From contig NZ_QRBF01000008.1 in assembly GCF_003363265.1 (NCBI RefSeq), forward strand, positions 144,092 to 208,091: a stretch of 64,000 bases of DNA. Reading direction: 5' to 3'. Below the pieces are notes generated by a model. It did not search any database. It was not told where the DNA came from and saw only the letters and a list, made by a program, of their open reading frames with translations. A program made the position numbers and the translations under genes. Position 1 is the stretch's first letter. Each line of letters opens with the position of its first letter. Origin of the DNA: Dyella psychrodurans (GTDB lineage: Bacteria > Pseudomonadota > Gammaproteobacteria > Xanthomonadales > Rhodanobacteraceae). Positions 54,312 through 64,000 of the stretch are shown in pieces.

Positions 54312-54596
54312 TCAACCTTCGTTATCGGCCGACGCGTGCGCCTCGATGTGGCTTTCATGGCCGTCATGACCTTCGTGGCCGTTGCCGACGCGCACGTTGC
54401 GGCTCGGCACCACGGTGGAGATGGCATGTTTATAAACCATCTGGCTCACCTGGTTGCGCAGCAGCACCACAAACTGATCGAACGACTCGATCGTGCCCTG
54501 CAGCTTGATGCCGTTGACCAGGTAGATGGCGACGGGAACGCGCTCACGGCGCAAAGCATTCAGAAATGGATCTTGCAAGGATTGCCCTTTTGACAT
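54312..54596 (-). CDS. hfq: RNA chaperone Hfq
   Basis: This is a 94-residue Sm-like hexamer that pairs small RNAs with mRNAs. Sm1 ([28 protein letters not shown]) and Sm2 ([13 protein letters not shown]) are intact. The C-terminal tail is His/Gly/Glu-rich ([15 protein letters not shown]). GGGGGAG precedes ATG 54596. It lies between miaA and hflX as in E. coli. Confidence 0.98.
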   Translation of the reverse strand: MSKGQSLQDPFLNALRRERVPVAIYLVNGIKLQGTIESFDQFVVLLRNQVSQMVYKHAISTVVPSRNVRVGNGHEGHDGHESHIEAHASADNEG

Positions 54597-54753
54597 TTTT
54601 GTTCTCCCCCTCGTCCAACGGATGGGTCGGAAAAAAATTTGGAGCCAAACGGCGCCCCGACCCAAGTTCGGTTGAATGTTAACCGCTTTTAAATCGTGGT
54701 TGAAAGAGTTTTGTAAGTTATGACAAAGAGATAACAAAACTGAGTCACACCGT

Positions 54754-55719
54754 TCACGAAGAAATAGGGCCGTTGGGCAGGTCCAGGAACAGGCCCACCG
54801 CCCCGGCGGCACGCGAAATGAGGTCGGAGCGCTCCGGATCGAGGCTCCGGGCGTCCAGCTCACTGCGCAGCCACGTGATCTGGCGCTTGGCCAGCTGCCG
54901 GGTGGCGAAAATGCCTTTGTCACGCAATTCGGCGGCCCCGTAGAGGCCGTCCAGATGCTCCCAGGCCTGACGGTAGCCCACCGCCCGAATGGCCGGGAGA
55001 TCCGGCTTGAGATCGCCCCGCTGGCGCAACGCGCGCACCTCATCTAGCAGGCCGTGTTGCAGCATATCGTCGAAACGGTGGGCAATCCGGGCGTGCAAGG
55101 GTGTGCGGTCCTCCGGAAGAAGGGCAAGTTTCAGTACGCGCCAGGGAAAAGGCTCCCTACGACCACCCTGCTGCTGGGCACTGAGCGGCTTGCCGGTAAG
55201 GGCAATCACTTCCAGGGCGCGCTGGATGCGCTGGGCATCGCCCGGCTTGATGCGCGACGCCGCCGCCGGGTCGAGTTCGGCCAGCCGGCGATGCATGCCA
55301 TCCCAACCGATGTTCGTCGCTTCATCGGCCAATTGCGCACGTAGCTCGGCATCGGCCTCGGGCAAGCTCGACAGGCCGCGTTGCAAGGCTCGGAAATACA
55401 AACCCGTTCCGCCGACCAGCAAGGGGACGCGGCCGGAATCGCCGATGCGCCGCATGGCCGCTTGCGCATCGGCACTGAAATCGGCCGCCGAATAAGGCAC
55501 CGCCGGGTCGCGAATATCGATCAGCTCGTGCGGGTAACGCGCCAAGGTGGCCGCGTCGGGCTTGGCTGCACCGATATTCAAGCCGCGATAGACGAGCGCG
55601 GAGTCGACGCTGATCAGGCCGAGCGGAAAGCGTTCGCCCAAGGCGCAAGCAAGCGCCGTCTTGCCCGACGCGGTCGGGCCCATCAGGAAGATGGCAAGTG
55701 GGCGGTGATCGGCTGGCAT
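54754..55719 (-). CDS. miaA: tRNA dimethylallyltransferase
   Basis: This 321-residue enzyme adds dimethylallyl to A37 of UNN-decoding tRNAs. The Walker A is GPTASGKT (residues 14-21), with the substrate motifs [18 protein letters not shown] and the HELID segment; the later [19 protein letters not shown] and [16 protein letters not shown] are typical. It is the first gene of the hfq-hfl cluster; a 157-base gap to hfq leaves room for a separate hfq promoter. Confidence 0.97.
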   Translation of the reverse strand: MPADHRPLAIFLMGPTASGKTALACALGERFPLGLISVDSALVYRGLNIGAAKPDAATLARYPHELIDIRDPAVPYSAADFSADAQAAMRRIGDSGRVPLLVGGTGLYFRALQRGLSSLPEADAELRAQLADEATNIGWDGMHRRLAELDPAAASRIKPGDAQRIQRALEVIALTGKPLSAQQQGGRREPFPWRVLKLALLPEDRTPLHARIAHRFDDMLQHGLLDEVRALRQRGDLKPDLPAIRAVGYRQAWEHLDGLYGAAELRDKGIFATRQLAKRQITWLRSELDARSLDPERSDLISRAAGAVGLFLDLPNGPISS

Positions 55720-55827
55720 CGCGGCATTGTAATTGGCGAACTCGTTTTGCGATTCCCGTTGCGCACGTGTGCACGTTCATCTGGTTGATACGTTGAAACC
55801 GGAAGCACTCGAACCCACGAACATCCC

Positions 55828-56553
55828 ATGCTCCCATCGAAATCGAATCGCCCTCTGCTCGCCTTGATGGTCACCGGATCGATTTATGCGGGCCACGCCA
55901 CGGCGCAAATGGCGTCGGCGACACAGGACTTCAGCGGTATCTGGCAACTCAACGACCGCGCCAGTGACAGCGCAGCTGTCATTACCGAACGCTTGCATCA
56001 AGAGCGCAGACGCGAGCAGGCACCTTCTTCGCGTCCCGCCGGAGCCAGCTCGAGCGCGACGGCCAGCAACCCTGCTCCGAGCGGCATGGGTCACGGCGGC
56101 GGCCACGGCATGGGCGGCGGTGGGATGGGAGGCGGTGGTGGCCATGGCATGGGCGGCGGCAGGCATGGCAATCAGGACAGCCAAAGCTCATCGGGCGGCG
56201 GCAGCGGCAAGCCGGCCAAGGACCCTACGCCTCCCTTGTTTGCCAATGATGCACTGCTGAACGTGCAACAAAACAGCGCTGGCATGCGGGTGGATTTCAA
56301 CAACACCGATCGGTTGGATACCAAATTCGATGGCGTCGCGCGCCAGGCGCTCAATGGCAGCGCACACGTTCAGACCCAACTGACGCACGATGGCATGCAA
56401 GTGTCCATGGACTTCGGCGATGGCACGCGGCTGGACCAGACCTGGATGCGCTCGCCCGACGGACATCATCTGACCGTCACGGAAACGTGGACGACGTCGG
56501 ATTTGAAAGACCCCATCGTGTTCACGCGCAGCTACGACCGACTGGATCTTTGA
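55828..56553 (+). CDS. Exported Gly/His/Met-rich protein of unknown function
   Basis: This is a 241-residue protein with a signal peptide (about 1-27, NRPLLALMVTGSIYAGHATAQ). Residues about 85-115 are a low-complexity run built from GMGHGGG and GMGGG units, which may bind metal ions. A C-terminal beta-rich domain of about 100 residues follows (MRVDFNNTDRLDTKFDG ... WTTSDLKDPIVFTRSYDRL). The frame is confirmed by coding signal on both sides of the repeat. I do not recognise the family. Confidence 0.8.
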   Translation: MLPSKSNRPLLALMVTGSIYAGHATAQMASATQDFSGIWQLNDRASDSAAVITERLHQERRREQAPSSRPAGASSSATASNPAPSGMGHGGGHGMGGGGMGGGGGHGMGGGRHGNQDSQSSSGGGSGKPAKDPTPPLFANDALLNVQQNSAGMRVDFNNTDRLDTKFDGVARQALNGSAHVQTQLTHDGMQVSMDFGDGTRLDQTWMRSPDGHHLTVTETWTTSDLKDPIVFTRSYDRLDL

Positions 56554-56671
56554 AGGGCCTGCTGTAAACCTGCGCGCCAACACCTTCTCCGTTGATCAGC
56601 AAAAACCCTCACGTCTGCGCCGGTGTCGCCGATGCCGCAGCGCGTCAAGTCATGCACAGGGGGGGCCGCTC

Positions 56672-56677
56672 TATAAT
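56672..56677 (+). promoter_or_regulatory. -10 box candidate for tdh
   Basis: TATAAT lies 41 bases before the tdh ATG, inside GC-rich sequence. No convincing -35 box is present at 16-18 bases. Confidence 0.45.
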
Positions 56678-56717
56678 TAGCGCCTTGTGCTCCCCGCCCC
56701 ACCCCTGGATGTGCCCC

Positions 56718-57752
56718 ATGCCGCAAACAATGAAAGCCTTGGTCAAGAGCCACGCCGAAAAAGGCATTTGGATGGAAGAAGTGCCCGTACCGGAAGTCGG
56801 TCCGAACGAGGTGCTGATCAAGCTAGAGAAAACCGCCATCTGCGGTACCGACCTGCATATCTACAAGTGGGACGAGTGGTCCCAGCGCACGATCAAGCCG
56901 GGCCTCACGATCGGTCACGAATTCGTCGGCCGCATCGTGGAAATCGGCCCCGGCGTCACCGGCTACAAGATCGGTGACCGCGTTTCCGCCGAAGGCCATA
57001 TCGTATGCGGCCATTGCCGCAACTGCCGCGCGGGCCGCCAGCATCTGTGCCCCAACACCATCGGCATCGGCGTGAACCGCAATGGCGCGTTCGCCGAATA
57101 CATGACGATGCCGGCATCGAACCTGTGGCCGATTCCGGATCAGATTCCGTCGGAGCTGGCCGCGTTCTTCGACCCCTATGGCAACGCCGCGCATTGTGCG
57201 CTGGAGTTCGACCTGGTCGGCGAAGACGTCCTGATCACCGGCGCCGGCCCGATCGGCATCATCGCCGCGGGCATCGCCAAGCACGTGGGCGCGCGCAACG
57301 TCGTAGTGACAGACGTCAACGATTACCGCCTCAAGCTCGCCGCCGACATGGGCGCCACGCGCGTGGTGAACGTCGCCAACCAGTCGCTGAAGGACGTGAT
57401 GAAAGACCTTCACATGGAAGGCTTCGACGTGGGCCTGGAAATGAGCGGCAACCCGCGCGCCTTCAACGATATGCTCGATGGCATGTACCACGGTGGCAAG
57501 ATCGCGCTGCTGGGCATCCTGCCGAAGGGTGCGGGCATCGATTGGGATCGCGTGATCTTCAAGGGCCTCACGCTGCAGGGCATCTACGGTCGCCGCATGT
57601 ACGAGACCTGGTACAAGATGACCCAGATGGTGCTGACGGGCTTCCCGCTGCAAAAGGTGCTGACACACCAGATTCACATCGACGATTTCCAGAAAGGTTT
57701 CGACCTGATGGATGCCGGCAGCTGCGGCAAGGTCGTCTGTTCCTGGCACTGA
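56718..57752 (+). CDS. tdh: L-threonine 3-dehydrogenase
   Basis: This is a 344-residue zinc-dependent medium-chain dehydrogenase that oxidises threonine to 2-amino-3-oxobutyrate with NAD. It has [14 protein letters not shown] at the catalytic zinc, GHEFVG, the structural-zinc cysteines [15 protein letters not shown], and [17 protein letters not shown] as the NAD-binding loop. ATG 56718 (MPQTMKAL) was chosen; MKAL four codons later is the E. coli-like alternative. Its partner kbl is 3.9 kb downstream on the same strand. Confidence 0.97.
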   Translation: MPQTMKALVKSHAEKGIWMEEVPVPEVGPNEVLIKLEKTAICGTDLHIYKWDEWSQRTIKPGLTIGHEFVGRIVEIGPGVTGYKIGDRVSAEGHIVCGHCRNCRAGRQHLCPNTIGIGVNRNGAFAEYMTMPASNLWPIPDQIPSELAAFFDPYGNAAHCALEFDLVGEDVLITGAGPIGIIAAGIAKHVGARNVVVTDVNDYRLKLAADMGATRVVNVANQSLKDVMKDLHMEGFDVGLEMSGNPRAFNDMLDGMYHGGKIALLGILPKGAGIDWDRVIFKGLTLQGIYGRRMYETWYKMTQMVLTGFPLQKVLTHQIHIDDFQKGFDLMDAGSCGKVVCSWH

Positions 57753-57917
57753 ACTGAATAGACGCAGCACGCTACAGGCGAAATGCCGGCAGCGTGCTGC
57801 GCAATTCCCTACGCCGCACGTTACACTCCGCCCGGGCGTGCCGACATGATTGTTTAGGGAGGTGCACGGCTACCGCCGGGCACGGTCGGTCCGCGATGTC
57901 ACGGGAGCATCGACGGC

Positions 57918-60900
57918 ATGGCAAACCGGAAGTCATCACCCAATGCACTGATGGAGGCCGGGCGCCAGCGCGCAGTCGGTCTTTATCGATCCCGCCGCAT
58001 GCGCATCACTGCGCTGGTCATCGTCATCTTCCTGGCGTTGCTTGGCTTATTCGGGTTCTTCATCGCGCCCGGCATTCTCAAGAGCCAACTTGAAAAGCAA
58101 CTAAGCGCCCAGCTTGAGCGCCCGACGTCGATCGGGGCGGTTCACGTCAACCCCTACACGCTGCTGATTGTCGTCGACAAGCTGCATATCGGCGAGCGCG
58201 ATGGCACCACTCCCTTCGTCGACGTGGACGAACTGGTCGTGAATGCATCGTGGGGATCGGTGTTCCGGATGGCGCCTGTGCTGGACGAGCTGACTCTGAC
58301 GCACCCGCAGATCCACATCACGCGCACCGGACCCCAGACATTCAATTTCACCGACATTGTGCAGCGCTTCGCATCCAAGCCGTCGCCGCCGAATGCATCG
58401 CCCGCGCGTTTCGCCCTGTCCAATATCAGCGTGCACAACGGCGACTTCACGCTCGACGACAAAGTGCTCAATGCCACGCATCACATCGACCAGTTCGAAC
58501 TCGGCATTCCATTCCTGGCAAACCTGCCGCACGACACGGATATTTTCGTACAGCCGCTGCTGGCCATGCGTGTCGATGGCAGCCCCCTGCGCATTGAAGG
58601 GCAAACCAAACCTTTTGCGGATAGCCATGAGTCCGTGATCAGCTTCGGACTGGATCACCTGGATCTGCCGCGCTATCTCGGTTATGTGCCCGAGCCTCTG
58701 CCGGCGGCGATTCCCAGCGGACAGCTTTCGGGCAAGCTGGATCTGCATTTCATCGACACCAAACCCACGCAGCAACTTCGCCTCGACGGCCAACTGCAGG
58801 CCGACAACTTTGTCATGACAACCCATGACAACGCTCCCATGCTGGAGTTGGGTCATGGCACCGCGGTGTTGGACGACGTCGAGCCGCTGCTGTCGCGCTA
58901 TCACTTCGGATTGATCCAGCTCGACCAGGCAAAGCTGCATTACGCCAAGCTGTCGGGCGGACGCACCAACTTCGACACGCTGATGGGCAAGGACAAGCCG
59001 CCTGCGCCGCCGGGAACGCCTCCCAACGACGCATTCATCACAACGCTCGCTCTGCAGAACAGCACGTTCGAATATGCCGATTTGAGCGGCACCAAACCCG
59101 CGCGTATATCGTTGGACAACATGCACGGGGCGATTCGCGCGTTTTCCACGGTTTCGGCGAACCCTGGCGCTGTCGATGTTACTTCTGCACTGGCCGGCGG
59201 CAGCGTGCATGCAACGGGCAAGCTGTTCATGAGCACGAGTCGTTTCGACGGCGACGTCACGATGAACGGCGTGGGTTTGCAGCCGCTGATCGCCATGGCA
59301 CCGCCGATGCTCAATGCGGAGATTTCCAGCGGCACGCTCGACGGCGACATGCATCTGAAGGCGGACTGGAGCAAAACCGTCTCGTTGACGATGGATGGCA
59401 CCACGTTCACGGCAAATAACTTTGCGCTGGACCAACACGGCCATAAACCGGTTGCCTGGCAGGCATTCAAAGCCGAGATCACGCATCTCGATCTTGCGAG
59501 CAGCACAGCGCAGCTGGGCAACCTAACGATGCAGGGCCTGAAGATCGACGCCAAGCGCCTGAAAAACGGAACCATCGATCTCGCCGGCCTGATGAAATCC
59601 AGCCCTCCGCAGGGACACGGCAAAGAGGCCGCGTCGCCGGCCTGGCATTGGAGCATTGCGCACCTCGCCGTTGACGGCAGTAGCTTCGCGCTGACCGATC
59701 CAACCCTTCCCAGCAAGGACGGTCACGTCGCGGTGGATGCCGACAAATTCGCCATCGATGGGCTTTCCGACGACATGCACAAGCCGGTGAAACTGGATCT
59801 CAGCGGCGGCATCGGTCACGGCAAGTTTCACGTCAACGGCAATGTGAAACCCGAACCGGTCGATGCGGATCTGCGTATCGTGGCGACCAAGCTGAATGTC
59901 GCGCCGTTCGAGTCGCTGGCGCAGGTACCGTTGAATGTCCGCGTCGACAGTGCATTGCTCAGCATGAACGGACGTGCCCGCTACCGCGATCGCAAGCCTG
60001 AGCCACTGGCGAGCTATCAGGGGCGCATCGTGCTCGGACGCGTGCGTGTGATGGACAAAGTCACCAACGACGACTTCGTGCGATGGAACTCGCTTGCTGC
60101 GACGGACATGAAGGTGCGCATGGGTCAAGGCGCGCCGCAGGTCGATATAGGTGGCCTCGCGCTCGATGACTTTTACGCGCGCGTGATCATCAACAGCAAC
60201 GGCCGCATCAATCTGCAGGACGTGAAATCCAATCCGGCCGAAGCTCCTGTATCGGTGACGCGTGCGGAAGGCGGCCCTGCACCCGCCGCGACAACCCCGC
60301 CGCCTCCACCGGCACCTGCGCCGGCCAGCAATGCTTCCACCGGTGCCGCGCTCGCGACAGCAAGCACCGCAGCGGCGCCAGCGGCGCAGATTCATATCGG
60401 CCAGATCACGCTAGCCAACGGCAATCTCAATTACACCGACAACTTCATCAAGCCGAACTACACCGCCAACATCACCCAGTTGGCCGGCAAGATCGGAGCG
60501 TTCGGTACCGACACCAGCGACAAGCCCGCCGACGTCACCTTGCAGGGTCAGTTGGACGACAACTCGCCGGTCAATATCGACGGCACGATCAACCCGCTTA
60601 CGCCTGTGGCTTTCCTTGACATCAAGGCCAAGGCCGATGGCGTGGAGCTCACGCATCTTTCGCCCTACTCCGGCAAATACGCAGGCTATCCCATCACCAA
60701 GGGACGCTTGACGATGGATGTGCACTATCAGCTTGATCAGGGCAAGTTGAATGCGGACAACCACATTTTCCTTACGCAACTGACGTTCGGTGACCGCATC
60801 GAAGGGCCAGGCGTCAGCCACTTGCCTGTAAAACTTGCCGTGGCGCTGCTTAAGGATTCCAACGGCAATATCGATATCCACGTACCGGTGTCGGGCTCGC

Positions 60901-61568
60901 TCAACGATCCGCATTTCAGCATCGGCGGCGTGATCTGGCAGGCATTCGTGAACCTGATCAAGCGCGCGGTGACCGCTCCATTCCGCCTGCTTGCATCGAG
61001 CATGGGCGGCGGCGGGCAGGATCTGGGCTACGTGGAATTCGGTCCAGGTTCGAATGTGCTGGATGCGCAGGCCACGCAGCGACTGGATCAGATCGTCGTG
61101 ATGCTCGATAAGAAGCCGGCACTGAAGCTGGACATCACCGGCCGTGTCGATCCTTCCCTCGACCAGGACGGCCTGCGCAAGGTGATGGTGGACGACGCCG
61201 TGCAGAAGGAGGAAGCGGACGACATCGGCAGCCAGGCTGCCAAGGCTGCCCCCGTGAAACCCGGCACGGACGATTACAACAAGTACCTCGCCAAGGCTTA
61301 CAAGCACGCCGACTTCAAGAAACCGCGCGACATCATCGGCTTGACCAAGTCGCAACCGCCGGAAACGATGATCAAGCTGATGGAAACCAACGTGAACGTG
61401 GATCAGGACGCCCTGCGCCACCTCGCCGAACGACGCGCCGATGCTGTGCGCCAGTACATGCACGGCAAGATCGACGATAGCCGCGTGTTCGTGCTCGCGC
61501 CCAAGCTGGATGCCTCGGGAATCGACGACAAGGGCAAGACTACGCGCGACGATTTCGGCCTGCATTGA
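57918..61568 (+). CDS. DUF748 (AsmA-like) envelope protein
   Basis: This is a 1216-residue protein with one N-terminal transmembrane anchor (ITALVIVIFLALLGLFGFFIA), then a long beta-rich periplasmic body with DUF748 signatures (FVDVDELVVNASWGSVF, LTLTHPQIHITR, FNFTDIV). A Pro/Ala linker follows near residues 790-825. Near the end is an OmpA-like segment (VEFGPGSNVLDAQATQRLDQI, then LDITGRVDPSLD). The family belongs to the AsmA-like repeat proteins that may bridge the envelope; the exact role is unknown. It sits between tdh and kbl with gaps of 165 and 96 bases. Confidence 0.93.
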   Translation: MANRKSSPNALMEAGRQRAVGLYRSRRMRITALVIVIFLALLGLFGFFIAPGILKSQLEKQLSAQLERPTSIGAVHVNPYTLLIVVDKLHIGERDGTTPFVDVDELVVNASWGSVFRMAPVLDELTLTHPQIHITRTGPQTFNFTDIVQRFASKPSPPNASPARFALSNISVHNGDFTLDDKVLNATHHIDQFELGIPFLANLPHDTDIFVQPLLAMRVDGSPLRIEGQTKPFADSHESVISFGLDHLDLPRYLGYVPEPLPAAIPSGQLSGKLDLHFIDTKPTQQLRLDGQLQADNFVMTTHDNAPMLELGHGTAVLDDVEPLLSRYHFGLIQLDQAKLHYAKLSGGRTNFDTLMGKDKPPAPPGTPPNDAFITTLALQNSTFEYADLSGTKPARISLDNMHGAIRAFSTVSANPGAVDVTSALAGGSVHATGKLFMSTSRFDGDVTMNGVGLQPLIAMAPPMLNAEISSGTLDGDMHLKADWSKTVSLTMDGTTFTANNFALDQHGHKPVAWQAFKAEITHLDLASSTAQLGNLTMQGLKIDAKRLKNGTIDLAGLMKSSPPQGHGKEAASPAWHWSIAHLAVDGSSFALTDPTLPSKDGHVAVDADKFAIDGLSDDMHKPVKLDLSGGIGHGKFHVNGNVKPEPVDADLRIVATKLNVAPFESLAQVPLNVRVDSALLSMNGRARYRDRKPEPLASYQGRIVLGRVRVMDKVTNDDFVRWNSLAATDMKVRMGQGAPQVDIGGLALDDFYARVIINSNGRINLQDVKSNPAEAPVSVTRAEGGPAPAATTPPPPPAPAPASNASTGAALATASTAAAPAAQIHIGQITLANGNLNYTDNFIKPNYTANITQLAGKIGAFGTDTSDKPADVTLQGQLDDNSPVNIDGTINPLTPVAFLDIKAKADGVELTHLSPYSGKYAGYPITKGRLTMDVHYQLDQGKLNADNHIFLTQLTFGDRIEGPGVSHLPVKLAVALLKDSNGNIDIHVPVSGSLNDPHFSIGGVIWQAFVNLIKRAVTAPFRLLASSMGGGGQDLGYVEFGPGSNVLDAQATQRLDQIVVMLDKKPALKLDITGRVDPSLDQDGLRKVMVDDAVQKEEADDIGSQAAKAAPVKPGTDDYNKYLAKAYKHADFKKPRDIIGLTKSQPPETMIKLMETNVNVDQDALRHLAERRADAVRQYMHGKIDDSRVFVLAPKLDASGIDDKGKTTRDDFGLH

Positions 61569-61664
61569 GGAAAACGGGGGTTGGGGACCAGGGGCTGGCC
61601 TCCGCTCTTCAATCCCCCGCCGGAAAGTCCGACAATTGCGCTTTCCCCAACTTGGCAGTCCCCC

Positions 61665-62864
61665 ATGAGCTACTCCGGCCAGGCGCGTTACGCCCAAGAA
61701 CTCGAATCCATCCGCGAACAGGGTCTGTTCAAGGCTGAGCGCATCATCACCTCCCCGCAATCGGCCGAGATCGAGCTGCAGGGCGGCCGCAGAGTGCTCA
61801 ACTTCTGCGCGAACAACTATCTGGGCTTGGCCGACCATCCGGACGTGATCCGCGCAGCCAAGGACGCGTTGGATACGCATGGCTTCGGCATGGCGTCGGT
61901 GCGCTTTATCTGCGGCACCCAGGACCTGCACAAGCAGCTGGAAAAGAAGATCGCCGAGTTCTTCGGCACCGAAGACACCATCCTCTACGCCGCGTGTTTC
62001 GACGCGAACGGCGGCCTGTACGAACCGCTGCTGGGCGAAGAAGATGCCGTCATTTCCGACGCGCTGAATCACGCCTCGATCATCGACGGCATTCGCCTCT
62101 GCAAGGCCAAGCGCTTCCGCTACGCCAACTGCGACATGGCCGACCTGGAAGCGCAGTTGCAAGCCGCCGACGCCGCCGGCGCGCGCACCAAGCTGATCAC
62201 CAGCGACGGTGCGTTCTCGATGGACGGTTTTATCGCGCCGCTGGACAAGATCACCGCGCTTGCCGCCAAGTACAACGCATTGGTGCATATCGACGAATGC
62301 CACTGCACCGGTTTCCTCGGCCCGCATGGCCGCGGTTCGGCGGAAGTGCACGGCGTGATGGACAAGATCGACATCTTCACCGGCACGCTAGGCAAGGCGT
62401 TGGGTGGTGCGCTGGGCGGCTTCACCACCGGTCGCGCCGAAGTCATCGAGATGCTGCGTCAGCGCTCGCGTCCCTACCTGTTCTCCAACTCGCTGCCGCC
62501 GCACGTCGTCGCTGCTGCAATCCAAGTGTTCGATATGCTCGGTTCGGCAGGCGACCTGCGTGAGCGCGTGCAGGAAAATACCCGTTATTTCCGCCAACAG
62601 ATGACGAAGGCCGGCTTCGACATCAAGCCGGGCGTGCACCCGATCGTGCCGGTGATGGTGTACGACGCGAAGAAGGCGCAAGCCATGGCTTCCGGGCTGC
62701 TCGAGGAAGGCATCTATGTCACGGGCTTCTTCTATCCGGTGGTCCCGCAGGGTCAGGCACGCATCCGCACACAGATGAGCGCTGCGCACACGCGCGAGCA
62801 TCTGGATCGCGCGATCGCAGCGTTCACGAAAGTCGGTCGGTCGCTGGGCGTGATCGGCGGGTGA
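61665..62864 (+). CDS. kbl: 2-amino-3-ketobutyrate CoA ligase (glycine C-acetyltransferase)
   Basis: This is a 399-residue PLP enzyme that cleaves 2-amino-3-oxobutyrate with CoA to glycine and acetyl-CoA. It has [13 protein letters not shown] near the start, [12 protein letters not shown], and the PLP lysine in [14 protein letters not shown]. The start at 61665 ([13 protein letters not shown]) follows directly from alignment with the family. It works with tdh, 3.9 kb upstream. Confidence 0.97.
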   Translation: MSYSGQARYAQELESIREQGLFKAERIITSPQSAEIELQGGRRVLNFCANNYLGLADHPDVIRAAKDALDTHGFGMASVRFICGTQDLHKQLEKKIAEFFGTEDTILYAACFDANGGLYEPLLGEEDAVISDALNHASIIDGIRLCKAKRFRYANCDMADLEAQLQAADAAGARTKLITSDGAFSMDGFIAPLDKITALAAKYNALVHIDECHCTGFLGPHGRGSAEVHGVMDKIDIFTGTLGKALGGALGGFTTGRAEVIEMLRQRSRPYLFSNSLPPHVVAAAIQVFDMLGSAGDLRERVQENTRYFRQQMTKAGFDIKPGVHPIVPVMVYDAKKAQAMASGLLEEGIYVTGFFYPVVPQGQARIRTQMSAAHTREHLDRAIAAFTKVGRSLGVIGG

Positions 62865-62962
62865 GCAATCGTTGGCGCCACATGTCGAGAATCCTCGGCA
62901 TGTGGCGCGATGCGATGGGAAATGGAGTTTGCTGCGCAAGTCAGATGTAGCGCGCCGCAATA

Positions 62963-63844
62963 CTATCTGCGCCGTTTTGGACCCGGCGCGCCCTTAGGCC
63001 GCAATCGAACGGACGTTGCAGGTTGTGTGCGACTGCGCGTGGTATTGGTTGTCCCGCGCGACGAAGCACGATCCAGGGTATCTTCAGCGTGATGCTCGCG
63101 TGCAAGGTTTGCCACTTCATCACCGCTCAGATGGCGCCACTGGCCTTTGCCCAGCTCGCCCAGCGCAAGGTCGCCGACGGTGACACGTATCAATCGCAGC
63201 ACGTTAATGCCGTGCGCCTTGAGCAGGCGCCGGATGTGCCGGTTGCGTCCTTCGTCCAGCACAATTTCCAACCATGCGTTTTTTTCACCGGTCCGAAGCA
63301 GCGATACGCGCTTTGCATTTAGCCTCTCCCCTTGATCCTCGACGCCATGGATCAATTGATCCAGCAATGTTCGATCGGGAATGGCGTCAATCTGCACGTG
63401 ATAGGTCTTGTCAACGTGATAGCGCGGATCGGTGAGCCTGGCCGCCCATGCACTGTCATTGCTGAGCAACAGCAATCCTTCGCTGGCTTTGTCGAGTCGT
63501 CCCACGGGGCCTAGCCACGGCAAGCCCGATGTGGCCAGCAGTTCGTAAATGGTGTCGCGTCCATGCTCATCGGCAGCGGTCACCACGATCCCGCGCGGCT
63601 TGTTCAGCGCCACATAGATGCGCTTCGCCACGGTCACCGCTTCGCCATCGAGACAAATGCGCTGACGTTCGGGATCCGCAGGGCGTTCCGGATCGAGCAC
63701 GACTCGTCCATCGACACTTACCCTGCCCTCGCGTACGGCCTTTTCAGCCTGGCTGCGGGAACACACGCCCAGCTTGCTGATGACGCGCGCAAGACCGAAC
63801 TTGGGTCGAGCCGACGTGTGCGAAGGTGTTCGAGTGGTGACCAT
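62963..63844 (-). CDS. RsuA/RluB-family 23S/16S rRNA pseudouridine synthase
   Basis: This is a 293-residue protein. The S4 RNA-binding domain (GLARVISKLGVCSRSQAEKAVREGRVSV) covers about residues 16-75, followed by the pseudouridine synthase domain with the catalytic aspartate in GRLDKASEGLLLLSND. EGRNRHIRRLL is also typical. A basic, disordered C-terminal tail follows. Which of RluB, RluE or RluF it matches in function cannot be decided. Confidence 0.93.
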   Translation of the reverse strand: MVTTRTPSHTSARPKFGLARVISKLGVCSRSQAEKAVREGRVSVDGRVVLDPERPADPERQRICLDGEAVTVAKRIYVALNKPRGIVVTAADEHGRDTIYELLATSGLPWLGPVGRLDKASEGLLLLSNDSAWAARLTDPRYHVDKTYHVQIDAIPDRTLLDQLIHGVEDQGERLNAKRVSLLRTGEKNAWLEIVLDEGRNRHIRRLLKAHGINVLRLIRVTVGDLALGELGKGQWRHLSGDEVANLAREHHAEDTLDRASSRGTTNTTRSRTQPATSVRLRPKGAPGPKRRR

Positions 63845-63874
63845 GCGATGCTCAGACTAGCCTGCCGGCAAAAG

Positions 63875-63900
63875 AAAAGCCCGGCTGACGCCGGGCTTTT
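63875..63900 (-). terminator. Rho-independent terminator of the OmpA-family gene
   Basis: AAAAGCCCGGC-TGAC-GCCGGGCTTTT is a perfect 11-base stem. On the minus strand it is followed by TTTTCTTTT, 24 bases after the stop of the gene at 63925. Confidence 0.92.
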
Positions 63901-63924
63901 CCGTAACGCTTTGCCGTAATCGGA

Positions 63925-64000
63925 TTACTGCTGAACCTGCAGTTCCGTACGACGGTTGCGAGCGCGGCCGGCATCCGTCTTGTTGCTGTCGATCGGATCG
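63925..64000 (-). CDS. C-terminal end of an OmpA-family protein (partial)
   Basis: The minus-strand frame entering at base 64000 encodes DPIDSNKTDAGRARNRRTE followed by a short end, LQVQQ, with stop TAA at 63925-63927. The KTDAGRARNRR pattern is the final helix of the OmpA peptidoglycan-binding domain, where the Asp and Arg residues contact diaminopimelate. The rest lies outside the window. It is an outer-membrane or peptidoglycan-associated protein. Confidence 0.9.
   Translation of the reverse strand, partial: DPIDSNKTDAGRARNRRTELQVQQ

Noticed and set aside
60411..62351. 646-codon open frame antisense to the DUF748 and kbl genes
   Set aside because: It crosses two real genes and has no recognisable domain or ribosome site.

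Overview
The window is GC-rich chromosomal DNA with gammaproteobacterial gene content. It looks like a member of the Xanthomonadales, probably Rhodanobacteraceae (Dyella/Luteibacter/Rhodanobacter type). The evidence is the miaA-hfq-hflX-hflK-hflC-DUF2065-purA order, a Xanthomonadales-type type IV secretion (X-T4SS) effector with a glutamine-rich C-terminal signal domain, TonB-dependent receptors and GGDEF proteins. The genus call is an inference. No rRNA, tRNA, CRISPR array, intact insertion sequence or integrase was seen.

Layout. 1-8195: the 3' end of a probable FUSC-type membrane protein, then a tightly overlapping molybdenum cofactor operon (moaA, a moaC-moaB fusion, moeA, moaD, moaE, mobA, a small unknown gene) that runs into a molybdate/tungstate ABC importer. 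8291-13879 (minus): an accessory island with virD4, a secreted unknown protein, a 40-codon ORF resembling an effector N-terminus, a candidate immunity protein, a GH19/peptidoglycan-binding/XVIPCD effector and an unknown protein. No virB genes are present. 14084-21893 (minus): an oxalate/formate-type MFS transporter followed by fdsG-fdsB-fdsA-fdhD-fdsD, an NAD-dependent molybdenum formate dehydrogenase, with REP-like palindromes between fdsB and fdsA. The cofactor genes, the metal importer and the formate dehydrogenase form one functional theme, interrupted by the T4SS island.

22167-30972: two paralogous, exported, Asp-box (BNR) repeat proteins flank a TonB-dependent receptor. 31022-36263: an unknown gene, a VOC protein, then a tandem glycine riboswitch controlling gcvP and a strong bidirectional terminator. 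36279-42677 (minus): an M48 protease with an extra C-terminal domain, LemA, an M1 aminopeptidase and a secreted repeat protein. 42805-47027: a membrane GGDEF protein divergent from a DRE-TIM metallolyase/PAS-GGDEF pair that has a sigma-54-like promoter.

47042-49164: a decayed Mrr nuclease and a hipBA toxin-antitoxin pair with 50-bp-phased operators. 49186-55719 (minus): the conserved miaA-hfq-hflX-hflKC-DUF2065-purA cluster. 55828-64000: a Gly/His-rich exported protein, tdh, a DUF748 envelope protein and kbl (threonine to glycine, which links to the riboswitch-controlled gcvP), then an RsuA-family pseudouridine synthase and the C-terminal end of an OmpA-family protein.
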